DNA of 64,000 nt from Acetobacter sicerae (GTDB lineage: Bacteria > Pseudomonadota > Alphaproteobacteria > Acetobacterales > Acetobacteraceae). Below are positions 25,761 through 34,040 of this stretch, in pieces (the first letter of the stretch is position 1; each line of letters starts with the position of its first letter). The stretch lies in NCBI RefSeq assembly GCF_011516765.1, contig NZ_JAAABN010000001.1, positions 372,001 through 436,000 of the forward strand, in the 5' to 3' direction. The position numbers and the translations under genes are program-made. The notes under the pieces were generated by a model. It ran no database searches and had not been told where the DNA came from. It saw only the letters and a list, made by a program, of their open reading frames with translations.

Positions 25761-25930
25761 AAATTTCTCCAGGAAAACGATCACCACACATTGACTCATC
25801 TGGCTTCAGATAAAAGGCGGAGAGATGCAATGCCGCCTACAGATTTTGGCATGGAACAATTTTCAACAATTTCGTGGGATGCTTCCCGAGATTATCCGCT
25901 TTACAGGACATGAAGACACCCCCTATCAAT

Positions 25931-25949
25931 TGCGAATAAATATCATTTA
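25931..25949. promoter_or_regulatory. Possible Fur/Irr-like iron box
   Basis: TGCGAATAAATATCATTT has a good ATCATTT half-site and a poorer GCGAATA half-site, 18 bases before the DUF3649 gene start. The iron-uptake character of that operon makes it a reasonable candidate. It was not tested against a weight matrix. Confidence 0.35.
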
Positions 25950-25966
25950 CAGAAACCGGCTCCACC

Positions 25967-26245
25967 ATGGCTTTCTCATCCTACTACCTGCCCCGCCTGC
26001 TGATTGCATCCCTTCTGGCCTATCCGGCAGGGCTGGTCGTCGCAACGTTCCTGCCTCACCTGCTGCATATGCCCCGGCCGGATTCCTTTTTCGTGGCTCA
26101 GGTGGGAGCGGTCATCGTGGTGCCCGCCACGGTTCTGACCATCTTCGGGACACGCTCTCTCCTGGGAGGATTGCTGGCAGCCGTCGCGGTCATTGCCGCC
26201 ACCATGCTTATCGCGCTTCCGCTCGCTGCCTTCGGACCTCAGTGA
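25967..26245 (+). CDS. Small membrane protein, DUF3649-like, iron-uptake operon
   Basis: This 92-residue protein has three hydrophobic segments (LLIASLLAYPAGLVVATFL, VGAVIVVPATVLTIFG, GLLAAVAVIAATMLIALPLAA). Position and topology match DUF3649 proteins, which precede PepSY and DUF3325 genes in siderophore-linked operons of other proteobacteria. It ends four bases before the PepSY gene, so the two are cotranscribed. The domain call is based mainly on the operon pattern. The molecular role is unknown. Confidence 0.55.
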   Translation: MAFSSYYLPRLLIASLLAYPAGLVVATFLPHLLHMPRPDSFFVAQVGAVIVVPATVLTIFGTRSLLGGLLAAVAVIAATMLIALPLAAFGPQ

Positions 26246-26249
26246 CGCA

Positions 26250-27779
26250 ATGACAGCCACGCACAAGCAGAGCGTGCCCTCCCTGCGTATGCGCATGGGA
26301 TGGCTTCACGCATGGGTTGGATTTATTGCAGGCCTGCTTCTGGTCTGTATTTTCGTGACCGGAACCATGTCGGTCTTCGACACGGAGATCACGCACTGGA
26401 TGCAGCCGGAGACGCCGTCCGCGCAGCCCGGCATTCCCTCCGCCGAAGCGCTTGATCGGGCCGCTGCCGCAGTGACTGAGCAGGAAGGCAAGAAAAACCG
26501 CATCTTTCTCAGCCTGCCTTCAGACCGCGATCCACTGCTTCATGTGACCTATATGGATCATGACGTCTTCAGGAGTGAGAACTTTCACCCGCAGACCGGC
26601 CAGACTGTTCCCCTGAGAGAGACGGCAGGCGGACTGTTTTTCTTCTCCTTCCATTACACTCTTTATATGGGCCGCATGTTCGGCGTGATTCTGGTGCAGG
26701 TGCTCGCCGTCGGGATGCTGGTTACGCTCGGCTCTGGCGTCATCATCCATCTGAAAGCCCTGCTGCCCAATCTCGTGGCCTTCCGCCCGCAATCCAGTAG
26801 CCCCCGCCCCTGGATTGATGCGCATGTAATCGCCGCCGTGCTGTTCCTGCCCTTCATGTTCATGATCGCCTACACAGGCGTCCTGATCCATGCGAATCGC
26901 TTCTTCCCCAATACCGCCATAGAGCGTCCGAACCGGGACGGACCGGGACGGAATGGTCATCACCACGCGTCCCCCCTGCCGCCGCTGGCGCCTCTGCTGG
27001 CCGATGCGGCTGAAACATTCGGTGCGGACAGGCTGGGCTTCATCCAGTTTTCCCCGAAAACAGTGACCGTGGTGCGGGCTGACAACTCCAGGATCGGCAT
27101 CAGCCGGGATCATATTGATTATGATCGCACGACAGGCGAACGCATCGGGCTGGTCAGCAAGAACAGTCCGGCGGCCCGCACCTCCCAGTTTCTCGGCGGC
27201 CTGCATATGGCGCGCTGGGCTCCTGTTCCGGTCCGCTGGTTCTATTTCATTTCGGGCTGCGCCGGTTACGTGATGTTCGCGACAGGGCTGGTGATGTTCC
27301 TCATCAAGCGTCGTCGCACGGCAACACAGAAGAACTCCCTGCCTATGGAGATTGCGGAAGGTCTTGCGCTTGGAACCGTGCTGGGCATGCCTCTGGCCTG
27401 CACCGGCGTTCTCTGGATGAACCGGCTGCTTCCGGCTGATCTCCCCTCCCGCGTCACGGTTGAGGGTTCCACACTGTTCGTCCTGTGGGGCGCGCTGACT
27501 GTCCATGCGCTTGGCCGGGCGTTCGGTCGCAGGGTAATGAAGGGATGGATCGAGCAGAGCAGTCTGCTGTCCCTGCTCCTCTGCCTGCTTCCCGTTCTTG
27601 ATCTGGCCACGCGCTGGAAATGGATCGCGGGACAGGATCAGACCGTCTATGCCGCCGTCGATCTGACATCGGTCGTTCTGGGTCTCATTGCGCTGCGACT
27701 GTCAGTCGTTCTGCGACGCAGGACCAATGCAACCACCAGTCTGCCTGAAGCGTCCTTCTCAAAAGAAATCGTGTCATGA
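26250..27779 (+). CDS. PepSY-associated membrane protein, iron-uptake type
   Basis: This 509-residue protein has the PepSY_TM architecture: a first span at about 18-40 (HAWVGFIAGLLLVCIFVTGTM) directly followed by FDTEITHWMQP, then spans near 140-170, 205-230, 345-370 and three more at the C-terminus. A large periplasmic loop at about 235-340 contains a PepSY-like repeat, and a His-rich NGHHHASPLPP stretch lies near 250, possibly metal-binding. The family includes PiuB-like proteins and reductases acting on ferric siderophores. It starts four bases after the DUF3649-like gene and overlaps the next by four bases. The substrate is unproven. Confidence 0.78.
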   Translation: MTATHKQSVPSLRMRMGWLHAWVGFIAGLLLVCIFVTGTMSVFDTEITHWMQPETPSAQPGIPSAEALDRAAAAVTEQEGKKNRIFLSLPSDRDPLLHVTYMDHDVFRSENFHPQTGQTVPLRETAGGLFFFSFHYTLYMGRMFGVILVQVLAVGMLVTLGSGVIIHLKALLPNLVAFRPQSSSPRPWIDAHVIAAVLFLPFMFMIAYTGVLIHANRFFPNTAIERPNRDGPGRNGHHHASPLPPLAPLLADAAETFGADRLGFIQFSPKTVTVVRADNSRIGISRDHIDYDRTTGERIGLVSKNSPAARTSQFLGGLHMARWAPVPVRWFYFISGCAGYVMFATGLVMFLIKRRRTATQKNSLPMEIAEGLALGTVLGMPLACTGVLWMNRLLPADLPSRVTVEGSTLFVLWGALTVHALGRAFGRRVMKGWIEQSSLLSLLLCLLPVLDLATRWKWIAGQDQTVYAAVDLTSVVLGLIALRLSVVLRRRTNATTSLPEASFSKEIVS

Positions 27780-28102
27780 CCATGCTGACAGCGACGCTGC
27801 TGTTCAATCTTGTTCTGTGGAGCATTGCGCTCGCCTGTCATGCCCGCCTGCAGAGCGGCTGGCAGAGGCGTCGGAGCTGGTTCCCTTCCCGCTCCGCGCA
27901 GCAGAGCATGCAGGCGGGCCGCGCGCTACTGCCCGCGACCGGCCTCATTCTGTCCATTCTGCTGGCTGGATCAGAAGGCGTTGTCGGATGGGTGGCGTCC
28001 GCCTCGCTTGGCGGCGTTCTGGTTGCCGTGACGGACGCATGGCGCGCGCCACCGCGAGCAGAAACCAGACACCCTTCACGCCGTCTTTCAGGTCAGGGAT
28101 GA
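27776..28102 (+). CDS. DUF3325-like membrane protein
   Basis: This 108-residue protein begins at an ATG overlapping the TGA of the PepSY gene. Three spans are visible (ATLLFNLVLWSIALACHAR, ALLPATGLILSILLAG, VVGWVASASLGGVLVAV), with a basic loop between the first two. Size, topology and position fit DUF3325, the usual third member of the DUF3649-PepSY-DUF3325 set. The polar C-terminus is rich in Arg and Pro. No biochemical role is known. Confidence 0.6.
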   Translation: MTMLTATLLFNLVLWSIALACHARLQSGWQRRRSWFPSRSAQQSMQAGRALLPATGLILSILLAGSEGVVGWVASASLGGVLVAVTDAWRAPPRAETRHPSRRLSGQG

Positions 28103-28171
28103 GCGCTCCAGGTTTTCATTGCCCCCGACAGGCCGAGAGGGGAGCAGTTTTACCTTCTCCCCCTTGTCAGA

Positions 28172-28543
28172 TCAGGCTTTTCCGGCGTTTGCGCCAGTAT
28201 CGTTGGCGGGCTTCTCAACGCTCGACAGCACGGTTGAAATCGTAGAACGGAGAACCTTCACAGAAACATTCGGTGCAATTTCCACGTCGATTTCATCCAT
28301 TTCCGGCGTAGCCTTGCGCACCACACCGATGATCCCTCCCGCTGTGACGATCCGGTCGCCACGGCGCATGTTCTTCAGACTCTCTTTCAGCTTCTTCTGT
28401 TTCAGCTGCTGCGGGCGGATCATCATGAAATAGAAGATTACAAAAACCAGCGCATAAGGAAGCAACTGATACAAGCCACTCATGCCGCCTCCGGCACCGC
28501 CGGCAGCCTGAGCGTAAGCAGGGGAAATAAGGAAATCACTCAT
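28172..28543 (-). CDS. yajC: Preprotein translocase subunit YajC
   Basis: This 123-residue protein has one membrane span (LLPYALVFVIFYFMMIRPQQ, about 27-46) followed by the conserved RPQQ and the cytoplasmic domain with KNMRRGDRIVTAGGIIGVV. YajC joins SecDF and YidC in the accessory complex of the Sec channel. The C-terminal tail is Ala/Asn-rich and variable. secD/secF do not lie in this window downstream, where a convergent gene is found instead. It is divergent from the DUF815 ATPase gene. Confidence 0.92.
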   Translation of the reverse strand: MSDFLISPAYAQAAGGAGGGMSGLYQLLPYALVFVIFYFMMIRPQQLKQKKLKESLKNMRRGDRIVTAGGIIGVVRKATPEMDEIDVEIAPNVSVKVLRSTISTVLSSVEKPANDTGANAGKA

Positions 28544-28680
28544 TATGGTAACTTTTCGTCCGACGGGTTGCGGTCAGCCATAGCTGACTGATAGGCCGGG
28601 ACCATAGATTTTGGGGACGATGCGTCAACTGTGCTTTATGCCGCCATCTTCCGCAACAGGACTGTTTTTCGGAAATCGAG

Positions 28681-29541
28681 ATGACAACAGATATCATGCC
28701 CGTTCTGGAACGTATCGCCTCCGCACTGGAACGTCTTGCACCGGCAACGGCCTCGCTGGATGGTCTCGACGCTGCTGACGCCTTCATCTGGCAGCCACAG
28801 CGCGGCCGGCTTTCCCCTGTGCGCACCGTCTCGCATGTCGCCCTGAAGCTGCTTCAGGGAGTCGATTCCCAGAAACAGCTTCTTCTGAACAACACGGCGC
28901 ATTTCGCAGCGGGGCTTCCGGCCAACAACGCGATGCTGTGGGGCTCCCGCGGCACGGGGAAATCCTCCCTCGTGAAAGCCTGTCACGCCGAGATCAATGC
29001 GACGCTTCCCCAGGACCAGCACCTGATCCTTATCGAGATCGAACGTGAGGATCTTGGCACCCTCCCCGACCTGATGGATCTTCTCCGCACATCCAGCCGC
29101 CGCTTCATCGTTTTCTGTGACGATCTGTCCTTCGAGCGCGAGGATGCGGATTACAAGGCGCTCAAATCGGTCCTCGACGGCGGCATCGCCGGACGGCCGG
29201 AAAATGTGCTGTTCTACGCCACCTCCAACCGTCGTCATCTGATGCCTCGCGACATGATCGAGAACGAGCGGGCAACAGCCATCAATCCGTCCGAGGCGAC
29301 AGAAGAAAAAGTCTCGCTGTCGGACCGTTTTGGTCTCTGGCTGGGCTTTCATGTCTGTGCGCAGGACGTTTATTTCGATATGGTCAGAGCCTACGCGAAA
29401 GAACGCAAGCTGGAGATTTCGGACGAGGATCTCTGTGCACGCGCCAACGAATGGGCAGTCACGCGAGGCAACCGGTCCGGCCGTGTCGCAGCACAGTTCA
29501 TGGATGACCTGACGGCGTCGCTGAAAAGCGGCAGTCAATAA
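28681..29541 (+). CDS. DUF815-family AAA ATPase
   Basis: This 286-residue protein has Walker A GSRGTGKSSLVKAC at about residue 88 and Walker B RFIVFCDDLSFE at about 141, then a sensor-like region LFYATSNRRHLMP. These and the C-terminal NRSGRVAAQFMDDL are typical of DUF815, which is related to the DnaC/AAA group; its function is unknown. In many Alphaproteobacteria it is a neighbour of yajC, as here (divergent, 137 bases apart). The extra N-terminal 60 residues are helical. Confidence 0.85.
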   Translation: MTTDIMPVLERIASALERLAPATASLDGLDAADAFIWQPQRGRLSPVRTVSHVALKLLQGVDSQKQLLLNNTAHFAAGLPANNAMLWGSRGTGKSSLVKACHAEINATLPQDQHLILIEIEREDLGTLPDLMDLLRTSSRRFIVFCDDLSFEREDADYKALKSVLDGGIAGRPENVLFYATSNRRHLMPRDMIENERATAINPSEATEEKVSLSDRFGLWLGFHVCAQDVYFDMVRAYAKERKLEISDEDLCARANEWAVTRGNRSGRVAAQFMDDLTASLKSGSQ

Positions 29542-29676
29542 CTTTACAAAATCTTTCCTGTTGATCTGCCTCACTTCACCGCGAGGATGGAAGTGCTATA
29601 GGAAAATGACTTTATTTTTTATACCGTTACGAAAAACAGTGCATGCTGTGCTTTATGAGATGTGAGCAGACAAACG

Positions 29677-31077
29677 ATGGATCAGCCAACCGCGACCGAA
29701 CTGTCAGACGACTTCGAAACCTCCTGCGAAACAGTGTCTGGAGCAAAGCGTAACCAGACGGTCGATCTGCGGCGTGTCCATTGTGATCCCGACTTCTGGT
29801 ATCCCGTCGCGTGGTCGCGTGAACTGAAGCGCGGCAAGACGATCGGCGTGCGTTACGCCGGACAGCCCATCGCGCTGATCCGCCCTGAAGAAGGGAATGT
29901 CTTCGCCCTCGAAGACCGTTGTGCGCACAGGCAGGTTCCCCTGAGCAAAGGGCGCGTGCAGGGGCAGTCGGTTCAGTGCTGCTACCATGGCTGGGCTTAC
30001 GGACGTTCAGGTCGCTGTATCGACGTTCCCTATCTCGGCAAGGGCAAACTGCCGAACGGCGTGCGCACCTTCCCCGTGATCGAGCAGGACGGGCTGATCT
30101 TCGTGTTCCCCGGCGATCCGGAAAAAGCCAGGACAGTGCAACTGCCCGCCACACTCGCCCGCGTGGATGATCCGGCTTACAAGACCCGCCGGTTTGGTCA
30201 GGAAGTCGGCTGCCACTACAGCTTCATGCATGAGAACCTGATGGATATGAACCATCAGTTCATGCACATGAAACAGATGGGCCAGATGCGCCCCCGTTTC
30301 CTCGGTCAGAAGCGTGAACCGGGCCTTGTCGAGGCGCGCTACTCCTTCGCCCGTACAGGCGGAAAACAGCCGCTGGGTGAAGCCCTGATCTTTGGCGAGC
30401 GTCGGGATGCGTCAGCGAAGCATCAGGATCGTGACGTCATGACGATCCGCACGACCTATCCGTATCAGACCCTGCATATCCAGACGGGCGACGAAGCGCC
30501 GGTGATGGATCTGTGGATCGCCTACACGCCGCAGGACAAGGACCAGCTGACGAACCGCACGTTCGGTCTTCTGTCGGTCAAACGTCCAGGTATTCCGGGC
30601 CTGCTCGATCTCGCCTGGCCTTTCCTGATTGCGTTCACCGAGCGGATCTTTGCGGAAGACCGTGAAATCGTCGAGCTTGAGCAGCAGGCATGGAAGGATC
30701 TGGGCGGCGACCACAATCTTGAGGTCTTCCCGGTCATCAACAATCTGCGCGCGCTTCTGGCCGAGTGCGGCGTTCCTGCAGACACCAGCAAAACAGATAC
30801 GCCCACAGCCTGTGCGGGCAGCACGTCCTGCAGGACCGCAGAGCAGCCCGTAGCCACCGCCTCCCGTCCGGCAGAAGCGGCCGATGCGTCCGCGCCTGCT
30901 GGCAAACCTGCTCCCTCTACGGCAGCCGGAAGTACGCCGGCACGTCAGAGAGCCGCGGGTACTGGCGAAAAAACGGCGACATCCGCCCCGAAGGCAGCAG
31001 CAGCACCGCCAAAGCGGAAACGTCATCGGAGCAGGAAACCCCAGAAAGAAAACTCCGTGACTCCTTCCGTTTCCTGA
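29677..31077 (+). CDS. Rieske non-haem iron oxygenase with low-complexity C-terminal tail
   Basis: This protein of about 466 residues starts at ATG 29677; an in-frame GTG at 29662 is an alternative. The Rieske 2Fe-2S site is intact: CAHRQVPLSKG and CCYHGWAYG near residues 80-105. The non-haem iron site is suggested by ENLMDMNHQFMHMKQM (two His after an Asn/Asp) and an acidic region further on. About 355-466 is rich in Ala, Pro, Thr, Ser and Lys and ends RKRHRSRKPQ, probably disordered. Rieske oxygenases hydroxylate, demethylate or desaturate rings and lipids; this one has no reductase gene beside it. The GNAT-Nudix gene follows after 16 bases. Confidence 0.8.
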   Translation: MDQPTATELSDDFETSCETVSGAKRNQTVDLRRVHCDPDFWYPVAWSRELKRGKTIGVRYAGQPIALIRPEEGNVFALEDRCAHRQVPLSKGRVQGQSVQCCYHGWAYGRSGRCIDVPYLGKGKLPNGVRTFPVIEQDGLIFVFPGDPEKARTVQLPATLARVDDPAYKTRRFGQEVGCHYSFMHENLMDMNHQFMHMKQMGQMRPRFLGQKREPGLVEARYSFARTGGKQPLGEALIFGERRDASAKHQDRDVMTIRTTYPYQTLHIQTGDEAPVMDLWIAYTPQDKDQLTNRTFGLLSVKRPGIPGLLDLAWPFLIAFTERIFAEDREIVELEQQAWKDLGGDHNLEVFPVINNLRALLAECGVPADTSKTDTPTACAGSTSCRTAEQPVATASRPAEAADASAPAGKPAPSTAAGSTPARQRAAGTGEKTATSAPKAAAAPPKRKRHRSRKPQKENSVTPSVS

Positions 31078-31093
31078 CAATATCGAGGCAACA

Positions 31094-32107
31094 GTGACTT
31101 TTCCGGTCGAACCGCCAAGGCTGATGGCTGGAACATTCTGCCTGCGAGGCCTCCGCCCTGACGATGCGGGGGCCATTCATGCGCAGGTCAACGACTGGAA
31201 CGTCATCCGGATGCTCAGCCGGCTACCGTTCCCCTACCCCCGTGATCTCGCCGAGCGCTGGATCGCCAGCACCGTCCAGCAGGCCGAAGCCAGAACGGCC
31301 TACCACTTTGCGATCGAAAATCAGGCTGGCGCTGTTATCGGGTGTATCGGTCTGACGCTGAGCCAGACTGATGGCCAGTATCGCGGCTCACTGGGCTACT
31401 GGATCGGGCGTGAATACTGGCGACAGGGTATTGCTACCCTTGCGTCAGACCGGCTGTGCAGCTGGGCCTTCGCGAACCTGCCTGTCGACACGATCGAAGC
31501 CTCTGTCGCGCAGGATAATGTCGCATCGGTTGCCGTGCTGAACAAGCTCGGCTTCCGCCAGACAGGCGCCGCCACTCAGGTCTTCACAGCCAGAGGCGGA
31601 AATGTGAGCGTCCTGCTGTTCAGCGCCTCACGAGAAAGCTTCGATGCCGCTCATGAGAGCAAGCCTCCCGCAGACGCCGACGCCTCCGCTGAACAGACAG
31701 AAGAACCCCGCCGCCTTGTGCTGGTGGTAGCCGCCGTTCTGATTGACGCGAACAACCGTATCCTTCTGGCCCGACGCCCGGAAGGCAAGACGCTCGCAGG
31801 ATTATGGGAGTTTCCCGGCGGCAAGATGGAGCCGGGCGAAGCACCTGAAACCTCGCTGATCCGGGAATTACGAGAGGAACTCGGCATTGACGCCAGTCGC
31901 GCCTGCCTTGCGCCCTTCACCTTCGTGTCCCACAGTTACGAAAAATTCGATCTGCTTATGCCGATCTATCTGTGTCGACAGTGGCAGGGCCATCCGGAAG
32001 GGCGAGAAGGGCAGAAGCTCGCCTGGGTTGAGGCCTGTGATCTGGATCAGTATCCGATGCCGCCCGCCGATATTCCTGTCATTCCCTTTCTGCGTGACCT
32101 TCTTTGA
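31094..32107 (+). CDS. GNAT acetyltransferase - MutT-type Nudix fusion
   Basis: This 337-residue protein starts at GTG 31094. Residues 1-170 are a GNAT domain of RimJ/RimL type (FCLRGLRPDDAGAIHAQVND, SLGYWIGREYWRQGIAT with the acetyl-CoA loop, VAVLNKLGFRQTG). Residues 205-337 are a MutT-like Nudix hydrolase: LLARRPEGKTLAGLWEFPGG, then the full Nudix box (GGKMEPGE, then SLIRELREELGI), and VSHSYEKFDLLMP. MutT removes 8-oxo-dGTP from the nucleotide pool; the GNAT half would acetylate an amino group. A Ser/Asp/Ala-rich linker separates them. It is probably cotranscribed with the Rieske gene. Confidence 0.85.
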   Translation: MTFPVEPPRLMAGTFCLRGLRPDDAGAIHAQVNDWNVIRMLSRLPFPYPRDLAERWIASTVQQAEARTAYHFAIENQAGAVIGCIGLTLSQTDGQYRGSLGYWIGREYWRQGIATLASDRLCSWAFANLPVDTIEASVAQDNVASVAVLNKLGFRQTGAATQVFTARGGNVSVLLFSASRESFDAAHESKPPADADASAEQTEEPRRLVLVVAAVLIDANNRILLARRPEGKTLAGLWEFPGGKMEPGEAPETSLIRELREELGIDASRACLAPFTFVSHSYEKFDLLMPIYLCRQWQGHPEGREGQKLAWVEACDLDQYPMPPADIPVIPFLRDLL

Positions 32108-32162
32108 CTGTCTGACACGCACGATTGTCTTCACTGTGCATGAGAAAACGAGATATCCGGTC

Positions 32163-32918
32163 ATGAATCCCACTTCCGCTCTTATCGTTATCGGTAACGA
32201 AATTCTTTCCGGGCGCACGCAGGACGCCAATATCCGTTTTCTGGCGACGCATCTCGGCGATATCGGCGCCCCGCTCAAGGAAGTCCGTATCATCCCCGAT
32301 GTACGGGAAACGATCGTCGCCACCGTCAATGAGATGAAGGCGCGTTACGATCAGGTCTTCACGACGGGCGGAATCGGGCCGACCCATGACGACATCACCG
32401 CAGTCTGTGTGGCTGAAGCGTTTGGTGTGCCGCTCGAACTGCATGCGGAAAGCGCCGCGCTGCTGGAAGAGCATTATGGCCGGGATCAGTTCACGACGGC
32501 CCGTCAGCGCATGGCGATGCTGCCGCGCGGAGCAACGCCAATCAAGAACGCCGCCTCCATCGCGCCGGGTTTTTCCATCGGCAACGTGCATGTCATGGCC
32601 GGTGTGCCGTCCATCATGCAGGCCATGTTCCATGCCGTCAGCCCGACGCTCAGGCGGGGTCAGCCCATCCAGTCGAAAACATGGTACGCGCTCGGCATCT
32701 ATGAGAGCGTCATCGCCGCCGCTCTGGAAGCCGTCCAGAATCGCTATCCTGATCTGGACCTCGGCTCCTATCCGTTCAAAAGAGCTGACGGACGCGGCGG
32801 TGTCGCCCTTGTGGCGAAAGGCTCTGACCCGGCCAATCTCGCAGCCGCTTCACAGGCGATCCACGATCTCATCGCGGCGACTGGAGAGACACCGATAGAG
32901 GGCGAACCAAAAGCCTGA
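32163..32918 (+). CDS. cinA: CinA-type molybdopterin-binding-fold protein (short form)
   Basis: This 251-residue protein corresponds to the N-terminal CinA domain (MoaB/Mog-like): SALIVIGNEILSGRTQDAN at the start, FTTGGIGPTHDDITA near residue 62 and VHVMAGVPSIMQAMF near 148. The C-terminal nicotinamide-nucleotide amidase (PncC) domain of full-length CinA is absent, as in many Alphaproteobacteria. CinA-like proteins are linked to NAD nucleotide recycling and competence. It lies 55 bases after the GNAT-Nudix gene on the same strand, so it is probably the last gene of that operon, followed by a strong terminator. Confidence 0.87.
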   Translation: MNPTSALIVIGNEILSGRTQDANIRFLATHLGDIGAPLKEVRIIPDVRETIVATVNEMKARYDQVFTTGGIGPTHDDITAVCVAEAFGVPLELHAESAALLEEHYGRDQFTTARQRMAMLPRGATPIKNAASIAPGFSIGNVHVMAGVPSIMQAMFHAVSPTLRRGQPIQSKTWYALGIYESVIAAALEAVQNRYPDLDLGSYPFKRADGRGGVALVAKGSDPANLAAASQAIHDLIAATGETPIEGEPKA

Positions 32919-32947
32919 TCCACACTTCTCAAGCCTGCACAACGCAG

Positions 32948-32981
32948 AAAGGCCCGGACGCAACGTTCCGGGCCTTTTTTT
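32948..32981 (+). terminator. Rho-independent terminator after cinA
   Basis: AAAGGCCCGGA pairs with TCCGGGCCTTT around an eight-base loop, followed by a run of T residues. It lies 30 bases after the cinA stop and is convergent with accA, whose end it may also serve. Confidence 0.88.
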
Positions 32982-33003
32982 ATATGGCTGACAGGCGGAA
33001 AGT

Positions 33004-33975
33004 TCAGCTTAGCGCGCTGCGCCCCATGGCAAGGAACTTTTCGCGTCTCTGGGCAATAAGCGCCGCTGCGCCCTCGCTCAGAAGCGGCATCAGTTCTTCC
33101 GCAATTGACTGGCCGAGCTTCTCGATCATCGACTGAGGATCACGCTGTGCGCCTCCGACCGGCTCTTCGATAATCCGGTCGATCAGACCCAGTTTCCGCA
33201 GATCCTGAGCTGTCAGACGCAGTGCTTCGGCTGCTGTTGCCGCCTGCTTCGGGTCACGCCAGAGAATCGATGCACAGGCTTCCGGTGAAATCACCGAATA
33301 GATGGCGTTCTCAAGCATCAGCACCCGGTCAGCCGTCGCCAGAGCAACCGCGCCACCGGAACCACCCTCACCAATCACGGTCGCGATCAACGGCACCGGC
33401 ACTGTCAGGCAGGTCTCGATGGAACGGGCGATGGCTTCCGCCTGACCACGGGCTTCCGCGTCAATGCCGGGCCATGCTCCGGAAGTATCCACGAAAGTGA
33501 GAATCGGCAGACGGAAACGTCCGGCCATTTCCATGAGACGGATGGCTTTACGGTAGCCTTCCGGCCGCGCCATGCCGAAATTATGCTGCAGGCGGGTTTC
33601 CAGATCGGAGCCTCGCTCGGTCCCGATGACGACCACCGACTGCCCGTTGAAACGACCGAGGCCACCAATGATGGCCTTGTCATCGGCAAACTGACGATCG
33701 CCCGCAAGCGGCGTGAAATCGGTAATCAGCCCCCTGATATAATCGAGGGTATGCGGCCGCTGCGCATGGCGCGCGACCTGCACCTTCTGCGACGGGGTGA
33801 GCTTGGCATAAAGCGAGCGCAGCTGCTTCTCGACCTTGTCGGAAAGCTTTCCGATCTCGTCGGAGATGCTGACGCCATCACTACCGCCATCGGCTGCGGC
33901 GGCGGTGTTGCGAAGGCCATCGATCTTGGTCTCAAGCTCGGCGACCGGTTTTTCGAAATCCAGAAACTGACGCAT
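33004..33975 (-). CDS. accA: Acetyl-CoA carboxylase carboxyltransferase subunit alpha
   Basis: This 323-residue cytosolic enzyme transfers the carboxyl group from biotin to acetyl-CoA, the first step of fatty acid synthesis, together with AccD (not in this window). The start at MRQFLDFEKPVAELETKID is typical of AccA; the upstream extension is not. Conserved segments are RPHTLDYIRGLITDF, FGMARPEGYRKAIRLM, TFVDTSGAWPGIDAEARGQ, GEGGSGGAVALA and YSVISPEACASILWRD. The gene follows xerD on the same strand with a 65-base gap, an order common in Rhodospirillales. Confidence 0.95.
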   Translation of the reverse strand: MRQFLDFEKPVAELETKIDGLRNTAAAADGGSDGVSISDEIGKLSDKVEKQLRSLYAKLTPSQKVQVARHAQRPHTLDYIRGLITDFTPLAGDRQFADDKAIIGGLGRFNGQSVVVIGTERGSDLETRLQHNFGMARPEGYRKAIRLMEMAGRFRLPILTFVDTSGAWPGIDAEARGQAEAIARSIETCLTVPVPLIATVIGEGGSGGAVALATADRVLMLENAIYSVISPEACASILWRDPKQAATAAEALRLTAQDLRKLGLIDRIIEEPVGGAQRDPQSMIEKLGQSIAEELMPLLSEGAAALIAQRREKFLAMGRSALS

Positions 33976-34040
33976 GGTCGACGCCGATAGCACACTCACA
34001 GACAATTCCAAGCGTGCAGATTTTCCACACCTGCTCTTTC

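Noticed and set aside
28636..29574. Minus-strand frame (about 312 codons) opposite the DUF815 ATPase gene
   Set aside because: The plus strand has intact Walker motifs; the opposite frame has no recognisable domain.
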